64,000 nt of DNA from Symbiodinium microadriaticum (Eukaryota; Sar; Dinophyceae; Suessiales; Symbiodiniaceae): assembly GCA_001939145.1 (NCBI GenBank), contig LSRX01000132.1, positions 493,950 through 557,949 on the forward strand, read 5' to 3'. Below, piece after piece: positions 1 through 11,968 of this stretch. The position numbers and the translations under genes are program-made. How positions within the stretch are numbered: position 1 is the stretch's first letter; each line of letters opens with the position of its first letter. The notes under the pieces were generated by a model. That model was not told the origin of the DNA. It saw nothing but the letters and a program-made list of their open reading frames with translations, and searched no databases.

Positions 1-120
<120 letters not shown>

Positions 121-278
121 TTGTTTTTCTTTTGACGGCTTTGCAGGTCCAGCATCCCTTTCGTGGCATTCTTGTGGCATCCCATCCGGTCTTTTTGTGG
201 TGCGGCACTTTTCTCTTCTTTTTTTTGGGGATTTTTTTTGTCGGCTTCTAGGGTTCAGGCCCATGCTTTAAGTAACCG

Positions 279-639
279 CTTTAGGGTTTAGGGTTTAGGG
301 CCACGGTTTAGGTTTAGGGTCTAGGGTCTAGGGTTTAGGGTTTAGGGTTTAGGGTTTAGGGTTTAGGGTTTAGGGTTTAGGGATGCGTGATCATCACCTA
401 CAGGATCCAAGTACCAAAGGGGTTTTTGGCCCCAAATACTATACTCTTTATGGAATTCTTGTCTGCATGAAGCCCCTAAACCCTAAACCCTAAACCTAAA
501 CCCTAAACCCTAAACCCTAAACCCTAAGTATAAGTACTTGGACCCCCCTTTGGGCCAGGTCTCGGCGCTTTACGGGTGCAAATAAGGAATCCGGTTCTTT
601 GCCTGCTTCATAGGGTTTAGGGTTTAGGGTTTAGGGCTT
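279..639. repeat. Interstitial telomere-like cluster, mixed orientation
   Basis: There are three tracts: TTTAGGG at 279-383, CCCTAAA at 473-527 and TTTAGGG at 611-639. The middle tract lies inside what looks like a D-family inverted-repeat element. GGATCCAAGTAC and a GTTTTTGGCCCC core sit to its left (403-446), and AAGTACTTGGACCC sits to its right (532-545), as in the intact D copy at 50236. Orientation switches twice within 360 bases, so this is not a chromosome end. Confidence 0.9.
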
Positions 640-1402
640 AAGATGAACTGTTTGGGGTGCGGGGCTTCTTGTCAGAAGTATCGGGCACACTTGAAGGTCC
701 TCGGATAGCAAAATAGGGCCATAAGCATCTGGATTGCAGATAAAAAGTAAAGTAATAGCTGCACTTCCGGTGCCTAGTACTTGCCGCCCGTCTTGCTAGT
801 GCGTGAAATCCTTCGAACTCAGAGAACGCAGTCAAAAGCAAGCGCACAAAATCAATGATAAGGAGAAGAAAACGAGAAAACAGCACTCGCATTCATGCTT
901 ACCGAAAGCCTTGTTCGTATACTCGCAAAGGAGATCCCCTAAACCCAAACCCCCAAAGCCCTAAACTCCACACCCCTAAGCCTACAGCCCTAAACCCTAA
1001 ACCCTCCCAGAATCCCCCACCCGAAACCCTAAACCAGCCGAGAAGCACACGGATGCCCCGGGCTTTGGGTACGGCCAAGCCGGCGTGGCAGAATTCGAGA
1101 ACCTCATCGCTGCAGGTGTTCCTCGAAGCAGTACGATCTTTCTGTCAAGCAGGGTTACCATAACTAGGGATCGAAATAACCAAAGACAGAAAATAGACTT
1201 CTGTTTTCATAATGGCATAATGGTTCCTTTCAGGAGCAGGTCAAACGAAACATTTAAGTATCCCCACAACCCAGATAAGCGTCATGATAATGCAACGGCT
1301 TTTACCACTGTATGCGGCCAGGACAAGGGCTCGGTACGACTGTCGAAGGGGGTTAGAAGATTTGAATTGGCACTCTATGGTTTTGGAATGGCTCTAAACG
1401 GT
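640..1402. other. No gene recognised
   Basis: Mostly unique sequence, with a degenerate CCCTAAA/CCCNAAA tract at about 936-1035. Short open frames exist on both strands but show no recognisable domain and run into the repeat tract, so I do not call them genes. Confidence 0.6.
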
Positions 1403-2101
1403 TTATAGGGTTTAGGGTTTAGGGTTTAGGGGTTTAGGGTTTAGGGTTGGCTTTGGGGACCGTAAGGCTTGGGCTTATGCAGTTGTTGCGTTTACTTCCT
1501 TCAGGGCTACCAAAACCTACTTTGTTGTGGCATACCTCGAAAACTCAAAGTAATCCCAAAAAGGAACTACTTAGGGGCCTATGGATATACACATAGAAGG
1601 CTCGGCATAGGTTCGCGAGGTGTCAGAGGAGTCTAAACGCTAGGAATCCACGGTTTTTTAAATGGGGTGCCACGCTTTTTGTTTGCCTGTACCTACGTGT
1701 GTCTCCGCGGTCTAGACTGGAAACTAAACCCTGAACTTCAACCAAACCGGGATCTAGTTGAGGTTCCTGACAGCCCGAACCATCAACTATGCTTCACATG
1801 ACTCGATAGAGCTAGACCCCTAAACCCTAAACCCAAAGCTCTAAGCCCTAAACCCTAGAGCGTAAGCTTTCACCGCGATGCCCCAAACCTCCGAGCGGTC
1901 TAGTGACAAGGGTGTAGGGTGTTGACCCGAAGGCGCTTCCAATGTGCTATCAAGCTTCTTTTTGGTTTAGGGTTTTAGGGTTTCGGGTTTAAGGGTTTAG
2001 GGTTTTAGGGTTTAGGGTTTTAGGGTTTAGGGTTTTAGGGTTTAGGGTTTTAGGGTTTAGGGTTTAGGGCTTTAGGGTTTTAGGGTTTAGGGTTTAGGGG
2101 T
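1403..2101. repeat. Telomere-like tracts, mixed orientation
   Basis: TTTAGGG at 1403-1447, CCCTAAA at 1816-1858 and a longer tract at 1963-2101. In the last, TTTAGGG alternates with TTTTAGGG, giving a 15-base higher-order unit. The unique stretch 1448-1815 has no recognisable gene. Confidence 0.9.
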
Positions 2102-2265
2102 TACAAGGACAGACTGAGCCTCGAAAGCCTGAAAGAAGTTTCGGTGGTGCAACACCTCCAAGTTCACAACAAAGCAGCACCCTCGAAACCCCATCTTCCC
2201 TAAATGGACTCCTTCAAACCCAGGCGACATACACCTTTAGGGATGAGTGACGAAGGGATTAGGGC

Positions 2266-2350
2266 TCATGGTTTAGGGTTCAGGGTTTAGGGTTTTGGGT
2301 TTAGGGCTTAGGAGTTTGAAGTTTAGGGTTGAGGAGTTTAGGGTTCAGGG
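2266..2350 (+). repeat. Degenerate TTTAGGG tract
   Basis: Variant units (TTCAGGG, TTTTGGG, TTGAGGAG) dominate, which suggests an old, diverged array. Confidence 0.75.
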
Positions 2351-2373
2351 TAACAAGAAGACACGCAAGGTAC

Positions 2374-2495
2374 GACACACACACACACACACACGACTTG
2401 AACAACTACGTGCCGAACCCTAGCCCTTAAACCTCAACCAGAAAGAGACAATTCCAACATGTGAGTCATGGCTATACAATACATAGGTAAACATG

Positions 2496-2526
<31 letters not shown>

Positions 2527-2625
2527 CATATGCATACACCCACATATGTGTGTGTATGTATGTGTCTGTGTGTAATTGTAACATGATTATGCGTATCTAT
2601 ATACACATACATATGGACATACACA
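2374..2625. repeat. CA and AT/TG microsatellites
   Basis: (AC)n at 2374-2395, then mixed TA, TG and ATAC runs at 2496-2625. Peptides such as YIYIHIY read from here are simple-repeat translations, not genes. Confidence 0.9.
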
Positions 2626-2667
2626 GTATACTCAGTATGTACAATGTGATTTCTGCCGTCAAGACTC

Positions 2668-2850
2668 CAAAACCCTAAACCCCTAAACCCCTAAAACCTA
2701 AACCCTAAACTCCAAAACCCTAAACCCCTAAACCCCTAACCCCTAACCCCTAAACCCTAAACCCTAAACCCCTAAACCCCTAAAACCTAAACCCCTAAAC
2801 TCCAAAACACTAAACCCCTAAACTCCAAAACACTAAACCCCTAAACCCTC
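2668..2850 (-). repeat. CCCTAAA / CCCCTAAA array
   Basis: A 180-base array of telomere units read on the minus strand, with frequent 8-base CCCCTAAA variants and three CTCCAAAAC interruptions. Confidence 0.93.
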
Positions 2851-2941
2851 TCTCTGGCCAAGGCTCAGAGCACCAAAGGCTACAAGAAAGTTGCTCCCGG
2901 GGTCGAGCATGCAAACCTGTTTTTTTTTTTTGGGGGGGGGG

Positions 2942-3020
2942 TCTAGGGTTTGGGGTTTAGGGTTTAGGGGTTTAGGGTTTAGAGTTTAGGGGTTTAGGGG
3001 TTTAGGGTTTAGAGTTTAGG
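2942..3020 (+). repeat. TTTAGGG array
   Basis: Follows a T10G9 homopolymer pair (2921-2940) and faces the CCCTAAA array at 2668. The two form a large inverted pair around about 90 unique bases. Confidence 0.9.
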
Positions 3021-5084
3021 GATCACGGCTTAGAGCTCTGGGTTTAAGGATTAATTACGGCTTAGGGCCTAGGGTCTAAGCAATAAAAACTAGGTTTGAC
3101 GGTTAGTTAAAGGTCTAGGGAGGGCTTACAGCGAGGAATTTAGCGTGTTGGATCTGGACAGTTTGCAAAACCTTCGACAAGAAGTCTTGACTAAGAGATA
3201 TTGGAGTCTGCAGACAAAGGATCCGAAGAGCAGCGATTGAGCTGATGGCCCTCCGAATATATCGCACTTGGGGGGGTTTTGGGGTTGCAGGTCTTGCAAA
3301 ACACGTTTTTCGATAAACGTTGCAAGCCCACCGTTATTGAATCAAACTATTAATGCAAAGCCTTCGACCACGAAATCAACCTAAGCCCCTTTTTTGAACC
3401 CTGAACCCTAGCTTAGACTCCGCACCCGAACGCTCAATCTATGATAGTTACTGAGTCGCGTGATCCTCCCGGTAGGCACTGATTCCGAATCCCTAATCTT
3501 ACACTCTTCTACAAAGAAATCACGTCGAACACCCCAAACCCAGACCCTTGAAACCGAAAGCGTTAAGTTTGAGCAGTCACCCTTGAAGCGCAAGGCTTTG
3601 CCCTTCCCGGAGTTGGCGCAAGATTCGAGACTGTTCCGTTGCTTGGATCTCTGGAGTCTGGGATGTCAGCTTCCGGATTCTAGCTCGGAGCCTGAGGTTC
3701 ATACGTCGTCGTTTCGAGGATCAAGTCAAGGGACTCAGTAGGTGGGTTGTCAAAACAAATAGTCGCAAAATCATGCACAGGCCGTCGTTTGACAAGCGAG
3801 AAACTCCGAAACACCACTATGCAATCGCTTAAGCCAGAAGTTGCGACATGCTGGTGCAGTAAGCCTCAGCAGCCGAAAACCGAACACTTCAGGAAAAACA
3901 TTCCGGTCACAACGTGCGCATGCAGACAACATGTTGCACGCAGATGCCCGCAGACCCACACCCAAGATGGATGCCATCGTGGCAAGCAGCATATGAAGTA
4001 GGGCTTGCATTGCCCATGCTTTCAAGAACATGTATACCTCGAAAGCAGACCTACCTATATCCCTCACGATCTCTAGATTCACTCGGCAAAACCTGAACTC
4101 AACCCAAAACCCAAATATAAACGCTGCTTGACCTGAGCCCGAGCCTCGAGGCAAACGGTGCCCTGTTGACCAAATTCCGTAAACAAACTGCCGATGGATC
4201 AGAAGGGTTACGGGTTTAGGGTCTAGGGTTTTAGGGTCTCAACAACAGCGGCACCATAATTCCCAAGGTGTAGAAAGTCGGCAAATTGAAGAACTGCACC
4301 AACCGCGCGTAAGGCAATGGTCAGCTTTGCGCGTGTTGGAGCTTCGCTCCCGGTTCCTCGCCGTCAACCTACATGGGGCACTACACAAAACCCGTGACAC
4401 TGGGCACAAGGACCTACATTCAAAACCCTCACACTCGAAATCCAAAACTGAAAACACTACAAAAAAAAACTTATGGAACCTTATAGAGACGTGACACGCC
4501 ATAAAGAAACAACCATCATTACCCTCGAGGGGCCGAACTCCCTAATCAAACACTTAAAGGAACCCTCAAAGGAAGCCTTTAAGGAAGCTTGCACGGAAAC
4601 CTACATGTTGTCGGATCTTGGGGAGTTGTAAACAGAATTATAAATACGTCAACTTGGGTTTGAAGTAGATAGATAGGTATAGTTACCATGCTCAAAGTCC
4701 TAGTTACTACCTTCCATGACCCTTTAAGCCTTAAATCCTTAGACCTAAACCCTAAACCCTAAAAGCCTTAAATCCTGTTAAGGGCCATGCAAACCTCGTG
4801 CCTTAGGGTTGGGGGCTTAGCTTGTTGTCTTTGGCTTTGAAAAAACCACAACAAAGTCGGGATGCCTTTAAGGTTTGTCAGGAGGGTTGTATGGCTTCAG
4901 GACGGCCTTATGGCTTAATGAGTCTTGAGATACTGAGTTCTTCTTTGCTATCGGCTTCGTGGGTTTAGGGGTCTGGGGTTCAGGTTGCAAGATCGGGGTC
5001 GGAGTTGAGAACATGCAAGACTCGGCATGGGGTAAAGCAAGGCCTCACTAGCATAAAGAGCAGGGTCTAAAGGTTTTGGGTCCC
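3021..5084. other. Unique spacer, no gene recognised
   Basis: Two kilobases with few telomere units (short tracts at 4207-4236 and 4741-4763). Open frames of up to 127 codons exist at 3460-3741 (plus) and 3771-4154 (minus), but none carries a motif I recognise. They may be chance frames or parts of exons. Confidence 0.5.
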
Positions 5085-5690
5085 CAAAACCCTAACCCTA
5101 AAATCCTAAACCCTAAACCCGAAACCCTAAACCCTAAAACCCTAAAACCCTAAAGCCCTAAACCCCTAAACCTCGCTTGACATAGATTCCTGGACATGTC
5201 AGTCTTATAATAGGAAATGGAGATCCCGCGGCTGTAAGATGCAGTGTTGAAGCTTCACAAGGTCTGAGGTTGTGGTTGCAGCTTTAGGGTTTTAGGGTTT
5301 TAGGGGTTTAGGGGTTCAGGGTTTTAGGGGTTTAGGGTTTAGGGGTTTAGGGGTTTAGGGTTTAGGGTTTAGGGGTTTAGGGGTTTAGGGGTTTAGGGTT
5401 TAGGGNGTTTAGGGTTTAGGGGTTTAGGGGTTTAGGGTTTAGGGTTTAGGGGTTTAGGGGTTTAGGGGTTTAGGGTTTAGGGTTTAGGGACAGCCCTTCT
5501 CACCAATCTAATGCTACGCCCCGTCTCTTTCGGCCCAGCTGCATTCAAATCAAGGCTGCCAGATCCGGGCAACTGCGCCAAAGGATGGGCTTTCACCTGC
5601 CAGAACCCTCAACGCTAAAGCCTAAACCCTAAACCCTAAAACCCTAAAACCCTTAAACCCTAGACCCCTAAAGCCCTAAACCCTATAGGC
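5085..5690. repeat. Telomere-like cluster, three tracts
   Basis: CCCTAAA at 5085-5172, TTTAGGG/TTTAGGGG at 5281-5488 (about 208 bases, with one unresolved base at 5406) and CCCTAAA at 5608-5690. The single N in the array suggests the assembler could not settle the unit length. Confidence 0.93.
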
Positions 5691-6189
5691 TTTGGGCTGC
5701 TTTGAGCTAGGATCGCTTCTACTTTTCCTTTAAGGGGCATTAGGATTATACGGCTTAGGGTTTAGGGTTTAGGGTAGACTGTTCCAACTTCATGGCTTCT
5801 ACCCTTATAACGGCTGAACCCTCAGAACCTCAACCTTAGCACTTAAATCAAAGCAGAAACCCCAAACCCTACACCCTGAACCCCAAGCTTCAAACCCAAC
5901 TGTCAACCCTAAGCCGAGTAAGCGCTGGCACGGTAGCTTTTGTCATAACGGCTTTGTAGGACTTTTTTCGGCTTCAACTGTAACCTTCTGTGCAACACGG
6001 CCTGCAACATAAAAAACCTGATATGTTCCCATCATCCACGTTCATACATCCTAATCCTAAACCCAAACAATTTTGGCATCAGCGAAGCAGCTGAACGACA
6101 ACCCCAATTCGAGCTGCGCTCTACGGCTGAAAGGGGCCAAAACCTTAAACCTTGCCCTTAACCCCTACATAAGACCCAAGCTCAACATC

Positions 6190-6345
6190 CTAAGCCCAAA
6201 GCCCTAACCCCAAACAAAAGCCCTAAACCCTAAACCCAAAACCCTTAAGCCCTAAACCCTAAACCCCAAAACCGAAAACCCAAAACTCCTAAACCCTAAA
6301 CCCAAATCCTAAACCCTAAACCCCTAAACCCTAAGCCCTGAACCC
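6190..6345 (-). repeat. Degenerate CCCTAAA array
   Basis: Telomere units mixed with CCCAAAA and CCCTAAG variants over about 155 bases. Confidence 0.85.
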
Positions 6346-7904
6346 CGAAGTGCATGCCTCTCCCGGATCCTCGGCACCCTCCGGAGGGGGGCAGGCCTGT
6401 GCTGCGCTACAAGCCCGGCGTGGGGATGAGGGTTTAGAGTTTACGGTGTAGGGTTTAGGAGGATTCAAGGCGTTTCTAAGATTCTAAGGCTTATCACGGA
6501 ACACTTAGAAGCATTACCCTAACCCAACCCCCAATTCCTAACCTCTATTACCGCTAAAGACTAGGGTCACTGAAAGTCCTGAGCTCTCTGTTCTCGGATC
6601 TATTGTTCAGAGTCCAGTATATTACAAAGGGCATTGCAAAAGGTAGAATAGGGTTTAGGCGCGTATACTAGAGTATCACTACATATTATCGGGACTATAC
6701 TTGTACGGGACCGAAGGTTACGGTTCTGGCCTGTGGTATGGCATTTAGGAAGCCCGAGCGAATAGCATCAGTAATTATTCAGATCTCTTTGTTACACCTT
6801 AGCTCCTTGTTCCCCTTGTTGCCTAAGTTTCCCCACATTTACGGATCACAAAAGCCCTTTTACAATGTAGCTCAGGGGTCACTTTGCGCCTCCAAACCCG
6901 AACTCCCAATTGCAAATTCCCGTCTTCCAGCTTAATGCTCAGGGTTGCAGGTATGCATGGGGTCCTCCTTGGAAGCCTTGGGAAGGATAGAGACATGTAG
7001 TCTTTTGATGGGCTTCCTGTTCAAACATTAGACCACCCAAGCCTCAAACAGTAACAAAGATCCCTTATAAACCCTTCGCCCTAAACCCTAACCCCGTAAT
7101 CGCAAAAAAAAACAGAAACAAACAAATCACATGGCAAATCACCGAGACATACCCTAAACCCCCAACCCCCAAAACTGAGACTGGCCAACGGAAGTTATTG
7201 TCATGAGTGCTGGGAGCGAGGCTTCGAAGGCAGACAGGTTCCGAGGTCCTTCAATGACAATCGTGCTCGGTTTCACTGGGTTCTACAAGGGCTCTGTGGG
7301 TTGCATATGGTTTCTATAGCTATAGCAAGGGGGCTTTGAATGAATGAATAAACATAAAGCTGTATATATATATATATATATACATGATAAATAAGCAAAC
7401 ATCTGTGTGTATATATATATATGTATATATATATATAGATCTGATCAAGCGTGTCCGGTGTATAGAAAACTTTGAGTGGATAACACACTCGGAGGCTTCA
7501 GGAATTAGATTGTCAGAAACCTCGTTATCAACACCGTCATCATTGTCATCCATCGGCATTGTTCTCATCCTCCCTATCATCGTCATTTCCAACAATGTCC
7601 GACTGCATGTATTGCCACTGCAATAGCGGGATGATCTCTGAGGACAGTTTCATGATACTGCTTGGCTGCCACAGGTGTATGACAACTCAACCGACCCACC
7701 GGACGCTCCGTCCAGCATCTCGCTGATTGCCTCGAAGAGCGGAAGGAAGGTCGGGGGGGAAGCCCTAAACCCGAAATCTCGAAACCGTAAAACCTAAAGC
7801 CCCAAACCCTAAACTGATCCCTTGTGCGACGTCCCCGATTTGGGATAATGACTGTCATCCTGCAGAAAGCCCTATGGAACCCGCACAGATGCAAGCCCTA
7901 AACC
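6346..7904. other. Unique spacer with AT microsatellite
   Basis: No gene is recognised. A compound TA/TG microsatellite runs from about 7361 to 7438. Open frames around 7320-7894 partly translate that microsatellite and have no domain. Confidence 0.6.
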
Positions 7905-8245
7905 CCAAAGCTTAGGGTTTATAGGGCTTAAAGTTTCACGGTTTAGGGGTGTATAAGGGGCTTAGAGGTTTAGGACTTTGGGTTTAGGGATTAAAACTTA
8001 CCGGTTTAGCGGTTTAGCGGCTTAGAGGTTTAGGACTTTGGGTTTAGGGTTTAGTCCTGTCCTGCTTCAACCTTCCGCCACCGGACGAGGCCGCCACGGG
8101 CGTGGTGACTGGCGTAGCCTCTGCTTTCACTACAGCGCTTCGGCCGTACAAGGATTCCTTTAAGGGTTAAGGGTTTAGGGTTTATAGGGTTAGGGCTTAG
8201 GGTTTATAGGGTTAAGGGTTAGGGTTTAGGGTTTAGGGTATCATA
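7905..8245 (+). repeat. Degenerate TTTAGGG tract with a 31-base duplication
   Basis: An identical 31-base block (GGCTTAGAGGTTTAGGACTT and onward) occurs at 7959-7989 and again at 8019-8049, a 60-base period. A further diverged TTTAGGG tract follows at 8165-8238. Confidence 0.85.
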
Positions 8246-8274
8246 AGGGTTCAAATCTACAGGCTTTAGGATTT

Positions 8275-8482
8275 AAGGGTCCATGTACTCATAGTGTCCC
8301 TACTCTGGCAGTAAAATAGTCCCTACCTTAACCTACCAGAACCTACCTTTTTGTAGGGTCTCTATAAATCCCAAATTAGGGTTTGTGAGAAGAACCTACA
8401 CAAAAGTAGGGTTTGGTAGTTTAATGTGTATAGGTACTTTAAGGCTAAAGTACATTATACTGTATGGGTACATGGACCCTGA
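8275..8482. mobile_element. Inverted-repeat element, D-related long form
   Basis: The left end AAGGGTCCATGTACTCATA is matched in reverse complement by the right end TATGGGTACATGGACCCT. Between them lie about 170 bases, including a central inverted CCTACC/GGTAGG region. It is longer than typical D copies (80-110 bases) and has no coding capacity. Confidence 0.65.
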
Positions 8483-8485
8483 GGG

Positions 8486-9167
8486 TTCAGGGTTGGACTT
8501 ACAAGTGGCTAAGGCGTTAAGGTCAGGGGCTTAAGGTTTCGGGTCATAAGCTTTTCATGTCTGTCTTCTCGGGCTTTGGGATCCATGCCGGTCAGTTTGC
8601 AACAGTCGTGCAGTGCTTCCAGGGTTACCCCTGCTTTGTGGTGTGACGATGTACAGATTTTCAAGCAACCCCAATAGAACCTTTAATCCTACACTCTAAA
8701 CCCTAAACCCAACTTCCTACGGGTATTTGATCATCTCTCCGAGTGGCGGAAGAAGAGATCTACCCACGCCTGATCAAGATATCCTGACTGGATGCCGGCT
8801 TTGGGTTTAGGGTAGGGTTTAGGGATGGCAGGCTGGCATCTCGGTCGCTGTGGGCTGCATGTTGCTATAGACCATATTGTTTGGTTTCCGCGGTTTGGAC
8901 CAGGCCGAAAATGCACAAGTCATTTTGTTGGGGGCGTGCCTCTTCGCGTGCGCGGTCTAGGGATGCCCCATTCTCGAAGCCTTCCGACTACTGCCTTGGA
9001 CCCGCGAACTGAGCAAATATAGGGGCCTTGATAAACTAGAATAGGTCTGGGGATTATTATGCTACAATTAAAATAATTAAGGAACCCCCAAAACCCTATT
9101 CTAATTATTAGGGCCCCTACATTAATCCGCGAAGATCCTCCTTGGTGTTGGGACCTTGATGTACCTT
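8486..9167. other. No gene recognised
   Basis: Unique sequence with short telomere-like fragments at 8696-8712 and 8803-8825. A local inverted arrangement at about 9040-9125 (CTATTCTAATTATTAGGGCC and surrounding AT-rich sequence) may be a remnant of an inverted-repeat element. Confidence 0.4.
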
Positions 9168-9272
9168 GAAGACACTTTCCTAAGTGCCTGTATGGTAGAA
9201 TGTAGGGTTTCTATCATAGGAGATGCAATTATGGTTTGGGCAAGTATCCCCCCTATAGAAAGCGTTAGGAGG
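9168..9272 (+). mobile_element. C-family inverted-repeat element, diverged copy
   Basis: It contains the C core: GGTAGAATGTAGGGTTTCTA, then CAATTATGGTTTGGGCAAGT, then ATCCCCCCTATAG. Other copies lie at 15027, 17196, 20761 and 21808. The terminal GGGTCC/GGACCC arms are degraded here. Confidence 0.7.
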
Positions 9273-9372
9273 CTTGTTTCTTTGGGAGGCTAGGAACTAA
9301 GTGCTTCGGTGCGGGATTGCAATCCAGCAAGCGGCCAGCGGGGTTTGGTGTAAGGTTCCATGGGAGCCCAGT

Positions 9373-9485
9373 TACCCAGAGACTCCAAAATCCCTTAATT
9401 AAGGAATATACCTTAAACTATAATAAGAATCCTAATAAGATTTAAGGTATATTCCTTAATTACGGGGTTTTGGAGTCTCTGGGTA
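9373..9485. mobile_element. A-family inverted-repeat element
   Basis: About 45-base terminal inverted repeats begin TACCCAGAGACTCCAAAA and continue through CTTAATTAAGGAATATACC. Only two or three mismatches separate the arms, around a 23-base AT-rich centre. At 113 bases with no coding sequence this is MITE-like. Close relatives are at 17633 and 57890. Confidence 0.9.
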
Positions 9486-10423
9486 CCTATACAGCATGCT
9501 GGTATGGCATTGGCCGGGATTCACAGACTTCCCGTGCACAGGCTTTCTCTGATTGACTGGCAGACACTCACTGCGATTTACCGAATTCTCTGAAAACCAG
9601 GACCCAAGTAGAACCAAAATAATCGCCATTATCAATGCCCTAAACTAGGAACCCTGAAACCCCAATCCTAGACTCTAAAATCGTATGAAGCCCTATAACA
9701 TCCCATAAATCCCGCTAGAACCCTCTGAAAGCCCTATAACACCATCTAGAAATTTCTTAACCCCAAGCCGTTCCTCGAAAGTCTCCAAACCTACAGTCCG
9801 TCCTTGAAGTTGCAGCTCTGGGTGCTCGTGCAAGAGACCTCTCCAGCCGAGCTGTGACAAGGAAGTGCCCATCTATGACACTATAGGGACGAAAGGAACT
9901 CTAAAGGGCTGTAAGGTTCACTTGATACCATATAGGGATTCACACCAAAAGGGTCAAAGGGCCTTTACTTTCAAGGGTCATTCGGTCCTTAAGGTCGACG
10001 GCTCCTTAGGCGATTCTATCATGGTTCCGTAGGGGATTGGGGCTTAGGGACAAGGAAGGGCCCGGCGAGAGTTTGTGAGTTTTTCGGGTTTAGTTTTCAG
10101 CTTCATGGCTTAGAACTAACCTTTAGGGTCTAGGGCTTAGGGTAATTACGGCTGCCATGGGAACGAGAGTTTGCGAACATGCCTTTTTAAACACGCCCGA
10201 TTGCGTGTCGGCACAGACTCGAGGTGCAGTCGAAACTGAGGGCTTGTGTGGATTATCTGCTTGGGCTCTAACAGGCGCTGGCGGTGTTCAGTGGGGTCTT
10301 CAGCGGTGTGTTCTATGTATTCTTGCAAGACAGGTACTACAAAGAGTTTTCAAAACATAAGGTCTAACCAGTATCGTTTGGGGGTGTCCTCTATGTTGCG
10401 ACTTCGTGAACTTAATCTTGTCC
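9486..10423. other. No gene recognised
   Basis: Mostly unique sequence. Telomere-like units occur singly at 9640-9700 and at about 10120-10140. The stretch 10146-10423 is telomere-free and adjoins the exon-like frame at 10424, so it might hold its 3' exon or intron, but I cannot show this. Confidence 0.4.
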
Positions 10424-11036
10424 TTATAATCTGGAGAAAACCACATGATGCTGCGGGTCCGTTGGCGGTGTAGTCAGGATTCTGATTAGTTGCTTAACAT
10501 CAACAGTCCCGACAGTGTTGTGGTCCACCGGTACGCCTCTGGAATCAACAAGCGGTTCCACCTCCGCAGTTGAGTCCCTCAACACATCCAACACCGGGAC
10601 CAGGAAACTGGTCGTGTGCGGCTTCAGAAGAGCTCGCGAGTGGTCGAGTGCACCGTGTGTCTTTTCAGCCGCTTCTGCCTGGAGGACTGCATTCAAGTAA
10701 GTCTGCATTTCCATGCCGGACCAGCTTGATGCGCTGACAGAAGCTGCCTGGCGCGCTACAGTCGTGCAAAAGGACTGCAACAAGTAGGCGCTGTCGCCCG
10801 CTATGATCATGCTGGTTCCGCCTTCGAGACACATGAAGGTGAGGAAAACCTCGGTGGCTGCCCCACCCAGCAAAGTGTTCTTCAAGCCCTTCGTCTTGAG
10901 AGCGCTGACTGCCTCGTCCTTCTTCAAAAACTTGGTGATGACCCCACCCGCTCTGCCGCGACCGCGAAGCTGCACTGTCACGGTAGCGTTCTCGGCGAGC
11001 TTCCTCTCACCGAGGATCCCCGAAGGGAATCCCAGG
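10424..11036 (-). CDS. Hypothetical protein, open exon-like frame
   Basis: An open minus-strand frame of about 200 codons ends in a stop at 10424. No in-frame ATG opens it. The frame continues upstream of a GTG at 10981 through GERKLAENATV to about 11036, where telomere-like sequence begins, so it is probably an internal or terminal exon rather than a whole gene. The composition looks coding: many G/C-ending codons and few low-complexity runs. It begins with a basic patch (QLRGRGRAGG), followed by a Lys-rich stretch (KFLKKDEAVSALKTKG). There is then an alanine-rich, helix-prone middle section (about residues 85-125 after the GTG). I recognise no domain and propose no function. Neighbours are repeats. 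It could be an exon of a gene continuing outside this interval, or a decayed copy. Confidence 0.5.
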
Positions 11037-11659
11037 GTTTAGGCCTTAGGGTTATTCTGTCCACAACTAAGAAGCTTCCAAGGAGTCTAGCAGAGGCTTA
11101 GGGGTTTGTTGGGATGTAGAAGGGGCTCCTCAAGGATTTTGTGGGTGTCGATCGGGGTTTAGGATACCCGAAGAGGTCCAAGGGCCCAACCAGACGGATT
11201 CCTGGATGCCCAAAGCCATTCCCAGTAAAGTCTTTCGGACCACAAACTCTGGCCTTTGAACACTTGGACGGAATGGTAGGTTCTTAAAGGTTCAGGGTTT
11301 AGGGTCTTGATTCTTGAGCTGTTTGCATATTCCCTGGATATGGTGACACATTTATCAGCAAAGAACTTAACACCAACAAATGAATTTGAACAATCCCACA
11401 AGCCCATCCTTAACCCTGGCCCTTTTTTAGGTTGAGCCCTATAATTGTAAACACTGAATCCTGAATTTCCCTCAAACCCTAATCGCCCTAATCCCCTGGA
11501 GTCCTCAATTTCTCTGAATGGGGAACCCGAATGTGAAAGACTCCTCAATAAACCCTAAACTCTCCTGTTGATCTCAGAGCGGCCGCTCTCCAACACAGCG
11601 CTCATCGTACCAAAGACCTGCCCCGACAGGACCGGAGAATGGAGTCGAGTGGGGTTTAT
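11037..11659. other. No gene recognised
   Basis: Unique sequence with isolated telomere units (11290-11312, 11548-11560). A 129-codon minus-strand frame at 11159-11548 translates partly through telomere-like sequence and has no domain. Confidence 0.45.
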
Positions 11660-11731
11660 CGGGTTTAGGGTTTAGGGTATAGGGTTTGGGGTGTGGGGTT
11701 TAGGGTTTAGGGCTTAGGGCATCTTAACCCT
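11660..11731 (+). repeat. TTTAGGG tract
   Basis: About ten units including TTTGGGG and CTTAGGG variants, directly abutting the 61-base tandem duplication to the right. Confidence 0.85.
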
Positions 11732-11845
11732 ACTTGTTGTATTGACTTATATCATTATAGCAGGGAGCCCTGAGGTAGGCTATCCTTAACCCTACTTGCT
11801 TTAATGACTTATATCATTACAGTAGGGAGCCCTGAAAGAGGTAGG
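11721..11845. repeat. Tandem duplication of a 61-base unit
   Basis: Two copies of a unit that starts CTTAACCCTACTTG, continues with GACTTATATCATTA and ends GTAGGGAGCCCTGA. They lie at 11721-11781 and 11782-11845 with about 85 percent identity by eye. Confidence 0.85.
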
Positions 11846-11927
11846 TTTTGTCGGGCCCAGTTAGGGTTCTCAATGTTCAGGGTTGACTAGACCAGAGGAC
11901 AGAGCCGAAGACAATGGACCAGGGGTA

Positions 11928-11968
11928 GGGTTTACATAGGGTTCAGGGTTCAGGGTTTAGGGTTTAGG
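11928..11968 (+). repeat. Short TTTAGGG/TTCAGGG tract
   Basis: About six degenerate units in otherwise unique sequence. Confidence 0.75.

Noticed and set aside
3771..4154. 127-codon minus-strand frame
   Set aside because: No motif, overlapped by competing frames on the other strand, composition not distinct from neighbours; left as unsupported.
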